This document shows positions 7,406-18,409 of a DNA stretch of 28,032 nucleotides, piece after piece. The stretch comes from Candidatus Ribeiella danica (lineage in GTDB: Bacteria; Chloroflexota; Chloroflexia; Chloroflexales; Roseiflexaceae): positions 1 to 28,032 of the forward strand of contig JADKFS010000004.1 in assembly GCA_016717335.1 (NCBI GenBank), given 5' to 3'. Made by a program: the position numbers and the translations under genes. The stretch's first letter is position 1. The number at the start of each line of letters is the position of its first letter. The notes under the pieces were generated by a model. That model was not told the DNA's origin. It made no database searches and worked only from the letters and a program-made list of their open reading frames with translations.

Positions 7406-8623
7406 TTACGTTCGCTCGACCGAACCCTTGGTGTCACCCTGGGCTGGCGTGTAGTCGGTGGCGGTGTCGGTGCCGGGCCCGCCGCTGAACTGATCGGCGT
7501 TGGCGCCGCCGGTCAGCAGGTCGTTGCCGTTGCCGCCTTCGAGGCGATCCTTGCCGTTCCCGCCGTACAGGGCGTCGTCGCTATCGTTGCCCTGCACGGT
7601 GTCATCGCCGTTCCCGCCGTACAGCGTGTCGGTGTCGTTGCCGCCGTCGACCTTTGTCGTTGCCCCTCGCCGCCGTCGATGTAGTCGGCGCCGTTGTTGC
7701 CGCGCAGTGTGTCGTTGCCCCCAGGCCGCAGATCACGTCGTTGCCGTTGTCGGCCTCGACCGTGTCGTTGCCCTCGGTGCCGAGGATCACATCGTTGCCC
7801 TTGGTGCCGTTCAGCTTGCCCTGGCAGATCTTGCCGTTGTCCGGCCCGCCGACGATCCGGCCCTGCGCGCTCACGTAGATTGTGGCGGCCTTTGCTATTG
7901 CAGGCCCGCCCCGGAGATCGGCGTGCTGGTGGGCGTTGCCGTGGCCGTGCTCGTCGGCGGTGTTGGTGGGTAATATGGGCGTATTCGTCGGCGTGTTGGT
8001 TGGTACGTTCGTCGGCGTTTCCGTCGGCGTGCTGGTCGGCGTTTCCGTCGGCGTGCTGGTGGGGGTGCTGGTCGGCGCGCAGAGATCCTGTGGGGGATTG
8101 CCTGTGACAGTTCCAGAACCTGTCAGCGATCCCGCACAGGTTATTTGAATCGTGCCGGTGTTGTTGATGGTGCCGTAGTTAGACAGCTCAGCATTGATGA
8201 TCAGGGTGCCGGCGTTGTCGATCGTATTAAAATTGGCAGAGAGCCCATTGATCGTCAGCGTTCCTTGGTTATCCACCCTCCCTGCCACCATACAGCGACC
8301 AGTCGCCAGGATTACTATTAATAGTAACGCCGCCCTGGTTGGTGAATACAACAGCAGCAGGATCGCTGACGTATTGAGGGCGGAGGATAAAATTGCCAAC
8401 CGTCAGGCTATCGCCCGCGCTGAGCGTACCACTATTGATAAAGCACACAGAAGAGGTGCTGCTCCCACCAGCGCCAATTGCGCTGAGAAACGCGCTACAG
8501 CTCGCCTGATTGGAGACGGTGTATCCGGCGGCTTGCGCCGGCGTTGATGGACCGTCCAGATCAGAACGAGGATTGCGATCAGACTGGCCGCCATTCCTGC
8601 ACGCCTGCCACGTTTTGAGCCAT
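7406..8623 (-). pseudogene. Secreted protein with Thr-Pro linker and RTX calcium-binding repeats, frameshifted
   Basis: ATG 8623 has a GGAGG seven bases upstream. As written the frame stops after 14 codons, but one extra A in the AAAA run just after the start would give MAQKRGRRAGMAASLIAI, a proper signal peptide. The following Thr/Asn-rich region has beta-solenoid-like repeats (NQGTLTINGLSANFNTIDNA). A Thr-Pro linker is encoded at about 7921-8075. RTX nonapeptides follow (GNDVILGTEGNDTVEADNG, LYGGNGKDRLEGGNGNDLL), ending GGPGTDTATDYTPAQGDT and a stop at 7406-7408. About five indels separate the parts. RTX repeats bind calcium and fold outside the cell. The gene starts 52 bp after the response regulator stop, on the same strand. 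Confidence 0.75.
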
Positions 8624-8675
8624 GGAAGCACCTCCGCTGTGAGCAATAATGTATGTATTGTGATGGATCCCTTGT

Positions 8676-9340
8676 TCATGCTTCCCGATCGAGATCGACC
8701 CACCCACGTCGCAGGGCGTAGAGCACGGCCTGGGTGCGATTGTTGACCTGGAGCTTCTGGTAGATCACCCGCAGGCGGTTGGCGACGGTCTGGGCCGAGA
8801 GATTGAGCTGCTGGGCGATCTCCTGGTTGTCCGCCCCTTCCGCGACCAGCCGCAGCACGTCCATCTCGCCGTCGGTCAGCTGCTCCAGGTTCACGCTCTG
8901 GTCAGCGGTCTGGCTGAGGCGGCGGAACTCATCCAGCAGCCGGGCCGCCAGGTGCGAATCGATCAGCGCTTCGCCCCGGTGTACGTGCCGTACCCCTCAA
9001 TCAGCTCCTGCGCATCGGCGTTCTTCAGCAGGTACCTCTGGCGCCGGCCCTGATCGCGTCGAAGATGTACTGATCCTGGCGATAAGATGGTCAATACGAT
9101 CACCCGCGCGTCGGGATTGGCCTCGACGATCCGCGCGGTGGCCTGGATGCCGTTCAAGCGCGGCATGTTGATATCGATCAGGATCACATCAGGCTTAAGC
9201 TCTTTGGCCAGGTGCACGGCCACCTCGCCGTCGGCTGCCTCGCCCACGACGAGAAAGTCACCCGTGATCTCACAGATCTGGCGCAAGCCCTGGCGGAATA
9301 AGGTGTGATCGTCGGCCAAAAGCACCCGAATGGCTGGCAT
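8676..9340 (-). pseudogene. NarL/LuxR-type response regulator, frameshifted
   Basis: ATG 9340 follows GGAG at a good distance and was preferred to the in-frame ATG at 9361. The receiver domain shows RVLLADDHTLFRQGLRQI, the phospho-acceptor Asp in VILIDINMPRLNG and the conserved Lys in YLLKNADAQELI. The DNA-binding domain is a full LuxR/NarL helix-turn-helix (LTDGEMDVLRLVAEGADNQE, then IAQQLNLSAQTVANRL). Indels in the switch region (about 9070) and linker (about 8960) split them; the expected intermediate reads like QYIFDAIRAGARGYLLKN. It lies 193 bp after the histidine kinase gene and is probably its cognate regulator. Its putative promoter carries two direct repeats. Confidence 0.82.
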
Positions 9341-9390
9341 GGCTGCTCCTTGAGCATTCAAGATGGCTGTGGGGAGCCCAGCGTCGGTCG

Positions 9391-9461
9391 AGTATAGCCT
9401 GAAGGGCCCTTTGCCAGGACGTAAATCTACTCTGTTTGGTACAAAAAGTACTCTGTGTGGT
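9391..9461 (-). promoter_or_regulatory. Putative response regulator promoter with direct-repeat operator
   Basis: On the minus strand a TATACT -10 hexamer (9396-9391) lies about 50 bp before the response regulator start. Upstream, two 13-bp direct repeats (plus strand tactctgtttggt at 9428-9440 and tactctgtgtggt at 9449-9461) match at 12 of 13 positions with a 21-bp period, two helical turns. They would be centred roughly 50-70 bp before transcription start, a usual activator position. No good -35 element is seen, fitting an activated promoter. The protein that binds is unknown; autoregulation is a guess. Confidence 0.45.
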
Positions 9462-9533
9462 TATATGCTTTCTTGCTGAAAGCAGGGCATAGGTATGTTC
9501 TTGGAGGGGGCTGCCGCCCTCCAAACCTCCCTG

Positions 9534-12500
9534 CTATGCACTGCGTTCCGCCAGCGGCAGCCAAATTTGGAGCTGCGTGCCCTGGCCCGGCTGGCTGAAC
9601 ACTGTGAGTGTGCCGCCGGCCTTCTCAATGCGCTCGTGCATCTGTTTCAGCCCAAAGTGGCCCGATCGGCCGGCCGCGGCCAGGGTCGCCACGTCAAAGC
9701 CCTGCCCGTTGTCGCGGATCGTCAGGTGCGCCGCATCGCCGCTGCTGGTGTCCAGGCGTACCCAGGCCAGGCTGGCCTCGGCGTGCTGGGCGATGTTGTT
9801 GAGCGCCTCCTGGGTCGCGCGAAAGAGCGGCAATTCCAGGTCGATCGGCGCCTGCGCCCTGCGGGACGTTGATCTGGAGATCGACATAGAGCTTGTGCTC
9901 CTCGTTGAAACCGGCGACATAGCGCCGCAGCGCGATCAGCAGGCCGACCTCGTCCAACGCCACCGGGCGCAGGGCAGATCGAACGGCAGATCTCGTCGAT
10001 GGCTGCGTCGAGACAATGCGGGTCTGATCCAGCTCACCCTGCATCCGATCGGGGTCGCGTGCGATCCAGTCGCGCCACAACGAGAGCTTCAGGCGCAACG
10101 AGGTATGTCCTGGGCCACGCCGTCGTGGACCTCCTGGAGCGATGCGCCGGCGCTCCTCGTCGATGGCCTCCAGCCTCCGAGCGGCGCTGCCGCTGCGCGG
10201 TGATGTCCTCCACCGCCACAATCGCGCAGGCCGCGCTGAGCCCTGGCCGGCGTGGCGATGATGCGCACAGGAAAGAGCGTGCCGTCCCGGCGCCGGTTGG
10301 TCGTTTCCGAGCTGGGCGGTCTTGCCGGACCGCACACTCGACCATGCGCTGGATCTGGTCGCGGCTCGTCGGGGATCAGCTGCGCCGCATCCAGGCTGGC
10401 GAGCTCGTCGGATGACCAGCCGTAGGTCGCTTCGGCCCGCCGGTTGGCCGCGCGGATTCTGGGAACAGCATCCGAGATATCAATCTCGAAGATGCCCAGG
10501 GAGCATGCTCAAACAGCAGGCGGAAGCGCTGCTCGCTGGCCTGGACGCTGTCCTGAGCCTCTTGCAGCCCGGCTACCAGGCTGGCGTTCTGCAAGGCGAT
10601 CGCGGCCTGAGTAGCCAGCATCGTTAAGAGCTCCAGCCGCTCCGGCGGAAAGGGCGTGGCTGGTCAGCCGGTGTTCCACGAACACTCCCACGAGCTCCCC
10701 CTGTGAAGCAAAGGCAGACACAGGATCGATCGGGGTTGAGCGGCCGACAGATGCGGGTCCTGCGCGTAAAGAGCAGCGGTGGCGACATTGTTCAGCAGGA
10801 GCGTTTCGCGGGTGCGCGCGACCTGCCGAACGATGCTCATCGCCACCGGAGGCTGATCCGGCGCGCCGGATCGTGCCGTGTCGCCGGCTGCTGCGGCGGG
10901 TTCCCCGCCCGCCACCCGCCAGTGGCGCCCTTCAGGAAGCAAGAGGCAGCCGTACTGGGCGCCGGCGTTTTCGATCAGGATGCTCGTCAGCTTGTCCATC
11001 AGCCGGGGCAGCGCCGTCTCGCTCGACAAGACCTGCGCGGCTCGCAGGACGCTGGTCACGTCCAGATACGCGGACAGGTCGGCGAAACCGAGGCTGTCAC
11101 CGGGAAGAGCTGGGGATAGCGGGTCTCGATCTGTCGCGCCTTGCCGAGCGCACCCCATGTCTGGTAGGTTCTGTGCGCCGCGCGCAGATGCTCGCCAGCA
11201 TAGGCTGGCTGACCAAGCGATAGGTAGAACCTGGCAGCCGCCTCGTGGGCCACGGACAGCTCCGGCAGGCACTCATGCTCCTGGGCCTGTTTGACGGCCG
11301 CGTCATAGAGCTCTCTGGCCTTGCCATTCTCTCCCAGGGGCGCGCGCCAGCTCGGCCTCGACCAGGCTATGTCGATGCGCGCGCAGTTGGCCGGCCCATA
11401 GCGCGCCTGCGCGCAGCTTGCGCTGATTGGCAGCCACAGCCTTCAGAATCCGCCTGGCCTCGGCTCTGGCAACCGCCGGGGTAACGGGCGAGATGAGCGA
11501 GTGAAGTCGTGAAGTAGAGCACCGGCACGAGCGGTGTGCCGATGCCGCCGTCGCTGTATTGCCGGGCCAGTTGGGCCGCAGCCTCAGCCTCGACGTAGTT
11601 CTCGTACAAATAACACAGAACCAGCTTGTGGCAGGCCAGGTAGAAGATCGTGGCGCGGTCGTTATCCTGGAGGTGGATTGGCAGCTGGGCGCGCTCGTCG
11701 TAGGCTTTCCCAACCAGCTGACTGGCGTTGTCGGACCAACCGAGCAGGTTCTGGTAATACTGGTAGCCCAGCCGGTCGATAGAACACGGGCGTGCCTTTG
11801 AAAGGCTCGAGCAAATATCGTTTTCGGTAAAGGCTCTTTCGTTCGTGCCGATGTCCAGGCCGCTGATGAACCAGGTGAAATAGGGTACGACTCCGGCGGC
11901 CACAACCAGATACTCGAACTCGCCCGTGGAGGTGAGATCGCGCAAGGGCTGGAGGTGGCCTGGATATGCTCTTTCCAATGATTGATGTGGGCATAGACGA
12001 AATATTGACGAAGACACGGTATTCCTTGTTCCTGATCTGTGGCGCCAGACGCATGGCGAGCTGCCCAAACGCATAGCCGCGGTCAATCTGTCCGCCGACG
12101 CCGCAGAGCAGCAACCCGTAGAGGCGTAGCCCATGGCCGACAGAGGATGCGAGCCGTGTTTCCAGTGTCTGCCTGACGATCCGAGCCCGATCAGCGCGAG
12201 CAGCCGCGGATTTACCGAGCCGGCCGAGATGCTGGCCGATGCCATGATCTCCATCGCCATGATGCTGCGCTCGTCGGTCATCGGCGGCAGCGTATCGAGC
12301 GTCTCGCCCGCTTCCCCAGCAGAGCCAAGCGCGTGCGCGCCACGGCCACCAGCACCTGTCGATTACCCGCGTGCTGGGGCAGGCGCACGCCGAGCTGGCG
12401 CAACGCATGTACGGCCGCGACGACTGCCTCGGCATGCTTGCCCTGGAGAAAGAGGCCGAACATCCGCACCTGGGCGGCCGCCGCGTGGTCGAGCGCCGAG

Positions 12501-14896
12501 GTCGAGCGCTCGGCGATCGCGCCAAGCAGGCGCTCAGACTGCTCGAACTGGCCGCCACGCGACGCCGCCTGGGCAGCGGTCAGGTGGAGATCGCGCATCA
12601 GGATAGATGCGTCCCGCCAGGCATCGCCCGGCGGATCGTCCTCTAGGATGGCTATCGCCCCGGTGGCGAGCGAGTAGGCGTTGTCAAAAGCCACCAGGGC
12701 CAGCGCCCGGCGGCCGGCCTGAAGATTGAGTCCCGCCAATTCGACGCGCTCGAACCAATCGGCCGGCAAGGTAGACGCCTGATTGAGGTGTCTGACCAAC
12801 AAGAAGATATGCTCTTCCCGTTGCGCCGGCGTCATGCTTTGCAGGAGCCCCCGCCCGATCTGGCGGTGGATGGCTTCCTCGGCCAGGGCGGGCAGCAGCA
12901 GCGTGGCCGCTTCGCGGATCTGCGCGTGAGCGAACTCGTATGTATCCTGCAAGCCGGCGCTCAGGGCCGGCATGTCTCTGCGCTCGGCTTCCTGTGGCCG
13001 GTGGATACCGGGAAACGGGGCGACCTGATCTCGATTGGTGGCAGAGAGGAACTCGGCGGCCAAGTATTCCATGGCCGCACGTCTTGGCTCGGATGGTTGG
13101 TCGGCGCGGGTTAACCGATAGATGTTCCAGGCAAGCGGCACGACAGCATCGAGCTCCAGGGCCAATTGCACATCTTTGGAAATCGCCTCCGATGTCTGCT
13201 GGCTCGCGGCCGCCAGCTGGCCTATCTCGAACCGGCTTCCCATGATTGCTGCTATTTTCAGCGTCTTTTGAGCCTGCGCCGGCAGCTGCTGCAGCCGGCC
13301 GCGCACTAGTTCCACCACGTTGTCGGTGATGGGAGCTGCCCGGATCTGGGCCAGGTTCCACTGCCAGGCGCGGCGCTCGGGATCGAAAGAGACCAGGCTG
13401 CGGTCGTGAAGAGAGCGCAGAAACTCGCGTAGGAAAAAGGCGTTGCCATTGGTTTTTGCGTGCATCAACGCGGCCAGCTCACGAACCTGCTCCGGCGCGG
13501 CGTGTAGCGCATCGGCCAGAAAACGGCCGGTGTCGGCCAGATCCAGTGGCGCCAGGGCCAGATGCTGGCTGCCGCGGACGGATGACAAGATGCCCTGCAG
13601 GCGATCGTTTGCAGCGTCATCTTCGCGATAGGCGCAAATCACGAGGAGACAGAGATCGCTGTCGTTCGTCAACTGCTGAACCAGCTGCCAGGACTCTGCG
13701 TCGGCCCACTGCGCGTCGTCCAAGAACACGACCAGCGGATGATCCGGTTCGGCGATAGCCCGCAAGAAGCCTTGCAGCGCCAGGGCGAGCAGGACCTTGG
13801 GGTCGCTGGCTTCAGAGGCAACGTCAGACGGCGCCTCGATGATTTGAGCCAGATCCGGGATGCTTCTGATCAGCTGTGCCGTGTTGCCCGATAGGGCCAG
13901 CGCCAGCTTGTTCCTCCAGGCTGTCATCTGGCCGGAGTCCCTGGCCAACAACTGGTGGACGAAATCTTCTAAGGCGCCGATCACAGCGCCATAGGAAATA
14001 CTTTGGCGATGACCTTCTTCGGCCTTACTGGAGATGAACGTCGCGCCTCTTGCCGTAACAGGTTCAACCAGCTTACCCACCAGGGAGGTTTTGCCGATGC
14101 CGGAGGCGCCCGAGATGAGCAGAAGTTGAGCGACACCGCTGCAGGCCGTATCGAAGGCACGCAACAGCCGGTCGACGTCGTCCTCTCGGCCGTAGAGCGT
14201 CTGTGGCAGCAACAGGCGGTCAGACACGTCGGTCTGGCCCAGCGGAAAAGGCTCTATGCGCCCGGTGGACTGCCAGCTCGCGCGGCAGATTTCCAGATCC
14301 TCCGCGAGGCCATCGGCCGACTGATACCGGTCGCGGGGGTCTTTCGCCAGCAGCTTGACCACGATGTCCGAGAGCGGCAGCGGCAGGTCTGGGCGAATGT
14401 GAGCAGGTGGCGTGGGTATCGCGGCAATATGGGCATGCACCAGGGAGAGCAGATCATTGGCCGCGAAGGGCAATTGTCCAGTCAGGAGCCTGTAGAAGAC
14501 CACTCCCAGCGAATAGAGATCCGTTCGGTGGTCGACGACCCAGTTCAGGCGCCCGGTCTGTTCTGGTGAGATATAGGCGAGACGCCCACCCGGCTCCCGT
14601 GGGCTTGCTTTGGCGGCCAGATCGAGGGCAAGAATGCGCACCAGGGTAGGATCGGCAGCTCCGCTCGGCTCAGCTTCGAGCAGGATGCTGGCCGGGTTGA
14701 TAGCGCTATGGATGATTCTCCGCTGGTGGATCTCGCGCGTGGCAGCTGCCAGGCCGATGGCGAGCGCGAGGAAATTCCTGATTCTACGGGCAAGCACACC
14801 TGACTGATCTGATGGATCGGCATGTTCCGCTATCCCGGCTGAGCCGGTCGCCAGCACCTGATCCAATGAGACAGCGCCTGTATCGAGCCAGGTCAA
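9534..14896 (-). pseudogene. Pseudokinase-ATPase-TPR-GAF-PAS-histidine kinase fusion, frameshifted
   Basis: The first 872 codons are unbroken. TTG 14896 with AGGGGGG just upstream is the only start before an in-frame TGA. Residues 1-200 are a Ser/Thr kinase-like C-lobe (AYISPEQTGRLNWVVDHRTD, DLYSLGVVFYRLLTG). The N-lobe is missing, the catalytic loop is IIHSAINPAS instead of HxD, and DFG is DLA. An AAA_16-type ATPase follows: Walker A SGASGIGKTSL (residues 262-272), Walker B LVVFLDDAQWAD. A helical repeat region runs to about 11270, then GAF (ILIENAGAQYGCLLLPEGR), PAS (QRFRLLFEHAP), HisKA_3 (EERRRIAQEVHDGVAQD) with the phospho-acceptor His, and HATPase_c (TQEALNNIAQHAEA, DNGQGFD, GHFGLKQMHERI). 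The stop is at 9534. From 12280 onward many indels break the frame. The architecture matches the trifunctional kinase/ATP-binding/sensor histidine kinase family. Confidence 0.82.
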
Positions 14897-14939
14897 GTGT
14901 CCCCCCTGTTTTATTCATCGCTCAGCAGCGCGGCGGCTG

Positions 14940-16391
14940 TTACGGCTGCAGCAGAAAGTACAGCACAAACGCTGCCGCCAGCAGCCACAAGAGCACCGGC
15001 ACCGCGCGCGCCCGCCCACCCATCGCGCTCAAAAGGACATACACGATCACGCCGACCCCGATGCCGTTGGTGATCGAGCAGGTCAGCGGGATCAGCACCA
15101 GCGTGAGCAGCGCCGAAAAACCATCGCCGAGGCTTCCGAAGTCGATCTCGCGCACCGTTTGAAACATCAAGAAGCCGACGATGATCAGTGCCGGTGCGGT
15201 GGCCTCGGGCGGGATGAGCCCGACAAACGGCGTGACACCCAACGCCAGCAAAAAGCACAGCCCCGTCACGATCGACGCCAGGCCGATCCGCGCTCCTGCC
15301 GCCACCCCGGCCGCCGACTCGATATAGGTCGTGAGCGCCGAGATCCCGAACAGTCCGCCCACCGCCGTCGCCAGCGAGTCGATCACCAGCACCCGCCGCG
15401 CTTTGGGCAGCTCGCCCTGCCGATCGACCAGGCCGGCTTGTTCGCCGACGCCGACGATCGTGCCCATCGTATCGAGAAAGCTCGACAGCATCAGCGTCAC
15501 CATCACCAGCAGCGCGGCGCCCATCCCTAGCCCGCGAACCACCGCCATCGGGCTATGAAACGCGGCGAGGTTGAGCCCCGGCCCAATTGTACTAGTATCC
15601 AGCGGCAGCGCCACAAAGTGCCGCAGGTCGGCCACCCCGCTGGCCTGCGAGACGGTGAGGCCCGGCACGAGCCACTTGGCGCTCACGGCGACCGCCGTGG
15701 TGGCCATGATACCGTAGAGCAGGGCCACCTTGTGTCCGCGCAGCATCAGCCCAAGAGTCACCAGCAGGCCAAGCAGGGCCAGGGCGGTCGGCGGATGAGT
15801 GACCGAGCCCAAGCTCACGGGGATGCGTGTCGTGCCCAGCTGCTCGGGCTGCACTCGCACGATGCCGGCATTGAGCAGCCCGATATTGAGCAGCAGCAGG
15901 CCGATGCCCACGCCAACCGCGCGCTTGAGCGGGAGCGGGATAGCCCGAACCAGCGCATCGCCCAAGCCGAGGACCACCAGCGCCATGACGAGCAGCCCGC
16001 CCACGACGAGCAGCCCCATCGCGGCCTGCCACGACAGCGCGCCACTCGCGATCAGATCTGCCGCGAGGACCGTCGAAATCCCCAAGCTGGGCGCGAGCGC
16101 AAACGGGTGGTTGGCGTACCAGCCCATGGCGATCGTCATCAAGGCCGCCGCCAGGCAGGTGGCCGTCGCGATGCCGGCGAATGAGGCGACCTGCGGCGCC
16201 TGACCCATGCCGTTCAAGGTCAAGAGAAACGGATTGAGGAAGATGATATAGGCCATCACGGCGAAGGTCGTGACTCCGCCCACGACTTCTGCCCGTACGG
16301 TGCTGCGGCGCTCCGCCACCTGGAAGCGCTGCGAAAGCCGCGCCGTGATCGAGCCGTGGGCCGTGCGCATCGCTCCATTAATCGTGATCAT
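14940..16391 (-). CDS. NCS2 family purine permease (AzgA-like), intact
   Basis: This 483-residue inner-membrane transporter has about 12-14 hydrophobic segments. Family signatures are TTFAVMAYIIFLNP near the N-terminus, NHPFALAPSLGISTVLA, the SSFLDTMGTIVGVGEQAGL loop and LTTYIESAAGVAAGARIGLA. These place it with AzgA-type NCS2 permeases, which import adenine, guanine or hypoxanthine by proton symport; the exact substrate cannot be read from sequence. ATG 16391 is chosen because AAGGAG lies six bases upstream; an in-frame TTG at 16415 is less likely. The start overlaps the end of the HD gene by 14 bp, implying translational coupling, and the kinase fusion begins 43 bp downstream. Confidence 0.9.
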   Translation of the reverse strand: MITINGAMRTAHGSITARLSQRFQVAERRSTVRAEVVGGVTTFAVMAYIIFLNPFLLTLNGMGQAPQVASFAGIATATCLAAALMTIAMGWYANHPFALAPSLGISTVLAADLIASGALSWQAAMGLLVVGGLLVMALVVLGLGDALVRAIPLPLKRAVGVGIGLLLLNIGLLNAGIVRVQPEQLGTTRIPVSLGSVTHPPTALALLGLLVTLGLMLRGHKVALLYGIMATTAVAVSAKWLVPGLTVSQASGVADLRHFVALPLDTSTIGPGLNLAAFHSPMAVVRGLGMGAALLVMVTLMLSSFLDTMGTIVGVGEQAGLVDRQGELPKARRVLVIDSLATAVGGLFGISALTTYIESAAGVAAGARIGLASIVTGLCFLLALGVTPFVGLIPPEATAPALIIVGFLMFQTVREIDFGSLGDGFSALLTLVLIPLTCSITNGIGVGVIVYVLLSAMGGRARAVPVLLWLLAAAFVLYFLLQP

Positions 16392-18247
16392 CGATTGCTC
16401 CTTCCAGGCGTGCAACGAGCTCGGCTCGCTGATAAGGGCGGTGCCACGCGTTCAGGTAGACTGCCTGCGGGATGACCAGTAGCGAAAGGTTACGGGTGGC
16501 GTAGATCGTGGCGTTGCGCTGCGCGCCGCGGATGACGCCAGTGCTGCCAAGCAGAAGCCAGGCTGGCGCGGCGAATGGCGGATATCCGCCGAGCGGCACG
16601 ACCATGAGCCCTTCGTCGAGCGGGACGTAGACAAAGCGTGCCGCGGCGCCCGCTTCCACCAGGGTTTCGCCGGCTTGGAGGCGGATCAGCCGGACCTGCT
16701 CGAAGGCGGTGTCGAGCTCAACCGCCGCCATGGTATGGCCGCCGCGCGCGAGCCGGGCCGCTACGACGCGCTGCTCGGCGCGGCTCCAGGTGAGGCTGGA
16801 TGCCGCCGCGTAGCGGGCCTCCTCGAAGGTCGGCTCGGCGGCCGGCTGGCTGGGCCGGGTTCGAGGAACGACGTGCACCAGCCACGCAGCTGCGGGCTCA
16901 GTGTGTAGATCTGCTCGCGCACCAGGCTTGCGAAGGTGGGGTTGTCGTCGGCCTCCTCCAGCATAATCTGTAAGGTGTAGGCGGGATGCGCCGGCCGTGC
17001 TCCGTTCAGCTCATTGGCGTCCAGCTGTTGAAAACTGCCGATCACGTCGGCTTGGATATCGTGCACCGCGCAGGCGGCGTTGGCCGCCGCGCGCTGCACC
17101 GCCTGCGGATGCGTGAAGGCGCCGCGGTGAAAGGCGATGCGCAGGTTGCCGTCGTCGTCGAGGGTGCTGCTGGCCACATTCGACTCGCCCGCCGCAATCG
17201 GAACATCCAGGGCCGTGAGCAGCAGCTGCTCGGCGCCGCGGCGGAGGGCGAACAGCACATCGGCCGAGGTTTGGTCGAGGAAGATCTCATATCCGCCGGA
17301 GGTTTTCAGGACCGAGCCGCGCTGGCGGAGCGCGTCGGCACAGCGCAGGACGCGCAGTGTGTCGACCACGTCGACCGCGAGCGCGCGCGCGCCGGCGTCC
17401 TCGGCCACCAGCCACTGGAACGCGTCGCGCTCGAAGTCGGCGTAGTGGCGGCTGAGGCTGGCGCGGCGGGCGGCGGCCAGCGCGCCGGCCGGGTCGGTAT
17501 TTGCCTGGGCCGCCTCGGCGCGGCGCAGCGCGCACAGCAGCTCGGCTATCTCAGCAGGGGGCCGCTCAGCTTGCCGCGCGCGGGCGAGCGCCGCGCGCGC
17601 ACGCTCAACCTGGTAGCGCTGATACAGCACCTGCAAGTCCTCGGCGATGATCTGCCGCATGTGCACTCGCAGCCGGTGATGATCGTTCAATATCGCCACG
17701 GGCAGCTTGCTCTTGCTGTGGCAATTCGCCATCGCCAGGAGCTCCCGGAGCACCAGGCGCGGATCTTGGCCAGGGCGCCCGCGCCAGCCAGAGCGCGCAG
17801 GCGCGATGCAATGCCACCACAGTCACTCTGCCAGATGCTGTCTACGACGTAGTCGAAGGCTGGGTCAAACACCGCCTGGCTGGCGAACTCGGGGTGCATC
17901 GCGCGGCCAAACGGGCGAAAGTCGATCATGCCGATGTCGTGCAGATAAGCGACCAAGACTCCATAGCTTTTCATGAAGCCATGGAGCCGCTCCGGCTGGC
18001 GTCGCGCGATCAAGCCGCCGTGGATGTGGTCGAGCAGCCGGAGAACCTGCTGCGCGACATCACGAACATGGACGATGCCGTGGTCGTTGAACAGCGCAAG
18101 GTGAGCGGCCGGATCGCAGTAGAACGCTGGGTCGGCCAGGGCGGCTTCGAGCCGGGCCTGGTCATTGATTTGCGCGTAGTAGGTTTGTTCAATCCACTCA
18201 CGGACGGGTGCGGGCATATAACGGTCAAGCTGCTCGGCCTGCTGCAT
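16378..18247 (-). pseudogene. HD-domain hydrolase with C-terminal cyclic-nucleotide-binding-like domain, frameshifted
   Basis: ATG 18247 follows AGGAG at seven bases. The N-terminal third has HD-domain metal ligands: His56 and His60 in NDHGIVHVRDVA, His103-Asp104 in YLHDIGMIDF and His118 in AMHPEFA. After an indel near 17760 the domain continues with LVLRELLAMANCHSKSKLPV. A helical, Ala/Arg-rich middle follows, then AALRR-type sequence and ADVLFALRRGAEQLLLTALD. After a second indel near 16880 the last 120 residues (FEQVRLIRLQAGETLVEAGA, RNATIYATRNLSLLVIP) resemble a cNMP-binding beta-barrel, with no visible helix-turn-helix. HD enzymes typically hydrolyse phosphate esters of nucleotides; the substrate here is unknown. 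It overlaps the permease by 14 bp. Confidence 0.72.
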
Positions 18248-18335
18248 CGATATGCTCCTGGTTCAAGCGGTCGGTCTTGCGCCAGTCTAGCAGCCTGCCA
18301 TTAGCCCATCATTTGCTGATCATTAGTCGGGCGCC
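18245..18335 (-). repeat. Duplicated 91-bp gene leader, copy A
   Basis: This stretch includes the HD gene start codon and matches 19538-19628 at 78 of 91 positions without gaps. It carries the AGGAG ribosome binding site and, farthest upstream on the minus strand, two CTAATG motifs 22 bp apart around a TGATCA palindrome. The sequences diverge right after the ATG. I read it as a shared 5' leader and control region of two otherwise unrelated transcripts. Confidence 0.8.
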
Positions 18336-18377
18336 GTGTCGTGAGTCGTCCCGTCTTTAACGAGCCCCACCCCCTGC

Positions 18378-18409
18378 CCCCTCCCCTGCCAGGGGAGGGG
18401 TTTCTTTTT
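18378..18409 (+). repeat. GC hairpin with T-rich tail
   Basis: A 10-bp perfect stem (18378-18387 with 18391-18400) is followed on the plus strand by TTTCTTTTT. This has the form of an intrinsic terminator, but no plus-strand gene ends here. On the minus strand, where the adjacent genes lie, no T-run follows. It is more likely one unit of a palindromic intergenic repeat. Confidence 0.45.

Noticed and set aside
7406..7860. CRISPR-like regular repeats
   Set aside because: The periodicity comes from RTX nonapeptide codons (27-bp units, imperfect), without spacers or palindromic repeats.
18378..18409. Intrinsic terminator for a plus-strand gene
   Set aside because: No plus-strand gene ends upstream; both neighbours are on the minus strand.
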